From: Bacteroidales bacterium
GTDB lineage: Bacteria; Bacteroidota; Bacteroidia; Bacteroidales; UBA932
Assembly: GCA_017383945.1 (NCBI GenBank)
Contig: JAFNUQ010000177.1
Coordinates: 1 to 7,654, forward strand
Direction: 5' to 3'
Length of the DNA: 7,654 bases
Positions 4,814 through 7,654 of this stretch are shown piece by piece. A model generated the notes under the pieces. That model was given only the letters and a program-made list of their open reading frames with translations. It had not been told where the DNA came from and did not search any database. The position numbers and the translations under genes were made by a program. Within the stretch, counting starts at the first letter, position 1. The number at the start of each line of letters is the position of its first letter.

Positions 4814-7555
4814 ATGAAGAATATCAAATACATATTTATATTACTCGCGTCTGTATTGGTGTCTTGTGTTGACGATCCTTTGCAGATTCAGTTTGACAGA
4901 CTCTCCTCAGACACGGTAGAGTTGGTTGCCAGAATCCTTCCATTTGATGAGAGGGACATCGCTACCCGAGCTGAACCGGATAACTTTACTTTTGAGGAAG
5001 GTAATGTGAAGATGATGGACTTCATTATCTTCGATAGTGATGGTGTATGTGTCTTCTATGGTCACCTGGACGGAGAAAATCTCACTATGACTCTTGACCG
5101 ATCTGTGGCTTTTGCCGGTATGAATCAAAGTAAATTGAACTCTTGTGATATCTATACCGTTGCAAACTTCCCTGAGAATTACAATGGTATAGTCTCTATG
5201 GCTGGAAAGGACGGTATCCCTGTAGAAGAATATATCAAAACAAAAATTGTGGGTGTGGTTACAGAGGCATTCTTTGGCCGATACTCAACAAATGTTACTG
5301 GTATAAATATCCCGACCCATGGCTTGCCGATGGTCGGCAAAGCCGAAGGCGTGGATTTGAGTGAAGATGCGGTATATTCTGCTGGCCATATGATAACCGT
5401 AGAAACCAGAATCCTCTTCTCAAAGATGGTTTTTAATATTAATGTTATCCCAGAGCAGGTTGTCCCAGGAATCGAAGGCAATATGTTTAAGATTTCAAGG
5501 TATGAAGTCTATAATCTTGCTCAAACGGTCGATGTGACAGGTGGTACTGAGAGTGCGTCAGACTCCAATGGTGGCACTAACGATGAGACAGCAGTTTATG
5601 GTGATCCTTTTGTGGGTACACTTCCAGCATCCTTGACAAACAACTACCTGACAGACCTCTCTTTTACTTTCTATCTCCCGGAACGTTTTGTCAAGCCGAC
5701 AACTCCCGCATCTGACTATGCATATCCATTCCGACAGGGAGATAATAGCATCCGCGAAGAGGATAAGAATCTACGTCAGCGCTTCAAACCTAAGCTGGTG
5801 GAAGGACAATCAACACCTGCTACCTATGTCAAGATCTATGGCACATTCCTCAATCATCAGGGACACGCCTACGACCTTGTCTATGATATTTATGTGGGTA
5901 ATGACAACTATGGCAATTTTGACATAGTCCGAAGCCGTCAGTATAATAACAATCTTACCATTAGAGGTATACAGAATAACAACGATCAGCCTTTGGAAGG
6001 TGAGATTTCTGTAGACCATCGTGTTGATGTGCAGCGTAGTCTACCTATAATTGTGGGTATTCGTCGTGAAACATTGCTTGATGCCCATTGGGAAGTCCGC
6101 CCGTTGCGAATTAGAGCCAATCAGAATTCTATTTCCTATGTAGCAAACTCAGCGTGTGAGGTTAAGATCACCTATTTAAACGGTGAGACTACTCCTTGGA
6201 TCGGTCTGGAACCAAGTTACGGCGACGGCAGCACAGTAAATGCCGATCTCTATTGCACCGGAGCAAACTCATCTGCTGGTAAACGTAAATATTTTACTAC
6301 CAACCTTGTAACCTCTACTCTCAAAAACAAAGAGAGCACGATTGGAGCTGATGGCTTTTCAGATACTGGTGGTCAATCGGTAGTAGTGCCTGTATCAGAG
6401 ACATCCAACGACTGTGTGTGGGTATATATTGATGAGTGTACCCAGGCTTCGCAGGATATTGATGCTAAACGTAGTGCCAAAATCACCATCACCTATGGCC
6501 TTATTGTTGCTGATGGTACAACTAAGAAGTTCAAAGGCTTCGATGAATATTCATCAGCAGAGATTCAGTATATGAAGAATAACGGTACTCTTCCTGAAGA
6601 CTTTGAAATTATTGCCCCTATCGAGTATACCTTTATGCAGCATTTGTTGTATGAGATTGAATATAATGGTCAGACCTACCATATCGAGCATGAGGAAGAA
6701 TATCTTCATAACTTTGATACAGAAGATGGCTTTGAACTAAATCCTACAGAGGACAATGGTATGGCGTGGGGACTATATGGTATACAATTATCATATCAAC
6801 ACAAGGCTTTGTCCTTAGGTAGTGGCGGTTTGGGGTCTACCGTTCAAAACTGGCTTACAGATGACATCAGACCTAATTATGATTTTTACATTAAAAAATA
6901 TGATGAAGGAAAAGGAATTAATAATGGAACATTCCATGAATTTGCTGGCTATGATTTTACTTCTGAAATTACAGCATATATGAAAGGTAAGCCAGAGGAT
7001 ATGAGTGTTTTGTCTACAGATGAAAAGCCAGGCAGCGCTGTGGAATATTGTTATAATAAAAATAGACGAGATTCTTACGGACAAGTTGTTGCCATAGAAT
7101 GGTATCTACCCTCTATAGATGAGATGGAGGATGTTATGGAGAATGCTTATGGTGCCTTTGATGGTGTTTTTCAAAAGAACTACTATTGGTCTAGTCAACC
7201 TTCCTTTGTACGAAATTGTTTCTATTATAATGGTCTTATTACAGGAGAAGCTGAATCAGATTTCTATGTTGATGATATTGGCTTTGATAATCCAGGAATT
7301 GGCCACGCTAGAGCTACCCGAGCAACTTTTAACGGTGGCTATTCATATGATCCTAGTGGTTTAAATGAGGGTTATTATAGAGGAGTGTCAGTGTATAACT
7401 TGACATGGGGTACATCAGAAGATAAAACATCCGGTACATTTAAACATGGTAGCTACAATGTGAAGCTTGGAGTTATAGATCGCCAACCAGGCAATCTTCC
7501 TCGTAATAAAAAAGCACGTGTCAGGTGTATGCGTATAGTGACTGATTCGGAATAA
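4814..7555 (+). CDS. DUF4906-type fimbrial protein with C-type-lectin-like C-terminus, likely tip adhesin
   Basis: Large surface lipoprotein of 913 aa. The ATG at 4814 is preferred over the in-frame TTG at 4808 because it gives MKNIKY...LVSC with the lipid cysteine at residue 18, like its neighbours. An N-terminal fimbrillin-like domain begins with ATRAE (50-54, Arg52 as possible maturation site). The middle holds strands typical of DUF4906 proteins (WEVRPLRIRANQNSISY from 426; VWVYIDECTQ and SAKITITYG near 535-563), then EEYLHNFD and GMAWGLYGIQLS. The C-terminus has AVEYCYNKN, WYLPSIDEME (from 763), YYWSSQPS (790-797) and ARVRCMR (901-907). This order matches Lcl_C/DUF1566-type C-type-lectin-like folds, suggesting glycan or protein binding. 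Two tandem stops (TAATAA) end it. It is the last gene of the operon. The 3' 700 bases are clearly AT-richer than the rest. Ligand unknown. Confidence 0.78.
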   Translation: MKNIKYIFILLASVLVSCVDDPLQIQFDRLSSDTVELVARILPFDERDIATRAEPDNFTFEEGNVKMMDFIIFDSDGVCVFYGHLDGENLTMTLDRSVAFAGMNQSKLNSCDIYTVANFPENYNGIVSMAGKDGIPVEEYIKTKIVGVVTEAFFGRYSTNVTGINIPTHGLPMVGKAEGVDLSEDAVYSAGHMITVETRILFSKMVFNINVIPEQVVPGIEGNMFKISRYEVYNLAQTVDVTGGTESASDSNGGTNDETAVYGDPFVGTLPASLTNNYLTDLSFTFYLPERFVKPTTPASDYAYPFRQGDNSIREEDKNLRQRFKPKLVEGQSTPATYVKIYGTFLNHQGHAYDLVYDIYVGNDNYGNFDIVRSRQYNNNLTIRGIQNNNDQPLEGEISVDHRVDVQRSLPIIVGIRRETLLDAHWEVRPLRIRANQNSISYVANSACEVKITYLNGETTPWIGLEPSYGDGSTVNADLYCTGANSSAGKRKYFTTNLVTSTLKNKESTIGADGFSDTGGQSVVVPVSETSNDCVWVYIDECTQASQDIDAKRSAKITITYGLIVADGTTKKFKGFDEYSSAEIQYMKNNGTLPEDFEIIAPIEYTFMQHLLYEIEYNGQTYHIEHEEEYLHNFDTEDGFELNPTEDNGMAWGLYGIQLSYQHKALSLGSGGLGSTVQNWLTDDIRPNYDFYIKKYDEGKGINNGTFHEFAGYDFTSEITAYMKGKPEDMSVLSTDEKPGSAVEYCYNKNRRDSYGQVVAIEWYLPSIDEMEDVMENAYGAFDGVFQKNYYWSSQPSFVRNCFYYNGLITGEAESDFYVDDIGFDNPGIGHARATRATFNGGYSYDPSGLNEGYYRGVSVYNLTWGTSEDKTSGTFKHGSYNVKLGVIDRQPGNLPRNKKARVRCMRIVTDSE

Positions 7556-7560
7556 TAATA
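6841..7560 (+). other. AT-rich segment encoding the lectin-like end of the tip protein
   Basis: A hand count gives 264 G/C in 720 bases (36.7%), against 161 in 360 (44.7%) for 6001-6360 of the same gene and about 56% in the adh sample. Codons here favour A/T at third positions (runs such as tacattaaaaaatatgat). The reading frame stays intact across the shift. This is compatible with exchange or separate ancestry of the binding domain, but composition alone does not prove transfer. Confidence 0.6.
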
Positions 7561-7584
7561 TTTACTACATAGAGATACTTTAGT

Positions 7585-7620
7585 CAGGTGTTGCTTTAAA
7601 AGCAGCACCTGTCTGCTTTT
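7585..7620 (+). terminator. Probable intrinsic terminator of the fimbrial operon
   Basis: An 11-bp stem pairs 7585-7595 (caggtgttgct) with 7601-7611 (agcagcacctg), with one G-T wobble (7591/7605) and a 5-nt loop, TTAAA. It is followed by the modest T-tract TCTGCTTTT. It lies 29 nt after the stop of the tip-protein gene. A run of nine T at 7637-7645 lies further downstream. On the minus strand no T-tract follows the hairpin, so it serves the + strand. Confidence 0.75.
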
Positions 7621-7623
7621 AAA
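7595..7623 (+). other. Alternative hairpin overlapping the terminator
   Basis: A perfect 11-bp stem pairs 7595-7605 (tttaaaagcag) with 7613-7623 (ctgcttttaaa) around the 7-nt loop CACCTGT. It uses the whole right arm of the terminator stem, partly in its own loop, and sequesters its T-tract, so the two folds cannot coexist. It has only three G-C pairs, and the terminator stem should be the more stable. It may simply be a by-product of the symmetric sequence; a readthrough switch is only a possibility. Confidence 0.4.
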
Positions 7624-7654
7624 ATTATATTTTTGATTTTTTTTTGTAGTAAAA

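Noticed and set aside
1..7654. CRISPR array, tRNA/rRNA gene, insertion sequence or phage gene
   Set aside because: No regularly spaced repeats, no cloverleaf-like tRNA sequence, and no transposase, integrase or phage-like protein in any convincing frame.

Overview
The window looks like a chromosomal segment of a Bacteroidales-type gut bacterium. The evidence is three consecutive lipoproteins of the fimbrillin / DUF4906 (type V pilus) class, which is typical of that order; a Bacteroidetes-style promoter (TTTG, 20-nt spacer, TATATTCG) in front of them; and gene starts without Shine-Dalgarno sequences. The genus cannot be told from what is visible. All genes are on the + strand.

Region 1 (1-2488) is a fermentation / redox operon. 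It holds the 3' two-thirds of phosphate acetyltransferase (pta, cut by the window edge), a flavodoxin-fold protein with an Isf-like four-cysteine cluster that shares one base with the pta stop codon (TAATG), and, 5 nt later, a YqhD/butanol-dehydrogenase-type iron alcohol dehydrogenase with all four metal ligands. The operon closes with a strong intrinsic terminator. A plausible joint role is disposal of carbon and electrons from acetyl-CoA: Pta sends carbon to acetyl phosphate and ATP, while the other two move electrons to flavin acceptors and aldehydes.

Region 2 (2489-2575) is a short AT-rich promoter region. It carries an unusual run of five perfect 8-bp palindromes, four of them in two abutting blocks around the -7 element and the fifth completing the second block next to the start codon.

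Region 3 (2576-7555) is a tightly packed three-gene surface-fimbria operon: two fimbrillin-like lipoproteins (338 and 402 aa) and a 913-aa DUF4906-type protein ending in a C-type-lectin-like (Lcl_C/DUF1566-type) domain, probably the tip adhesin. Gaps are 3 and 9 nt. Sampled GC falls from about 50-56% in the fermentation genes to about 45% in the middle of the large gene and about 37% in its lectin end (hand counts). Region 4 (7556-7654) is non-coding, with a terminator hairpin that overlaps a second, mutually exclusive hairpin.

No RNA genes, CRISPR arrays, insertion sequences or reverse transcriptase were seen. The parts most worth following up are the palindrome-tiled promoter, the AT-rich lectin tip, and the coupling of an Isf-like flavoprotein to Pta.
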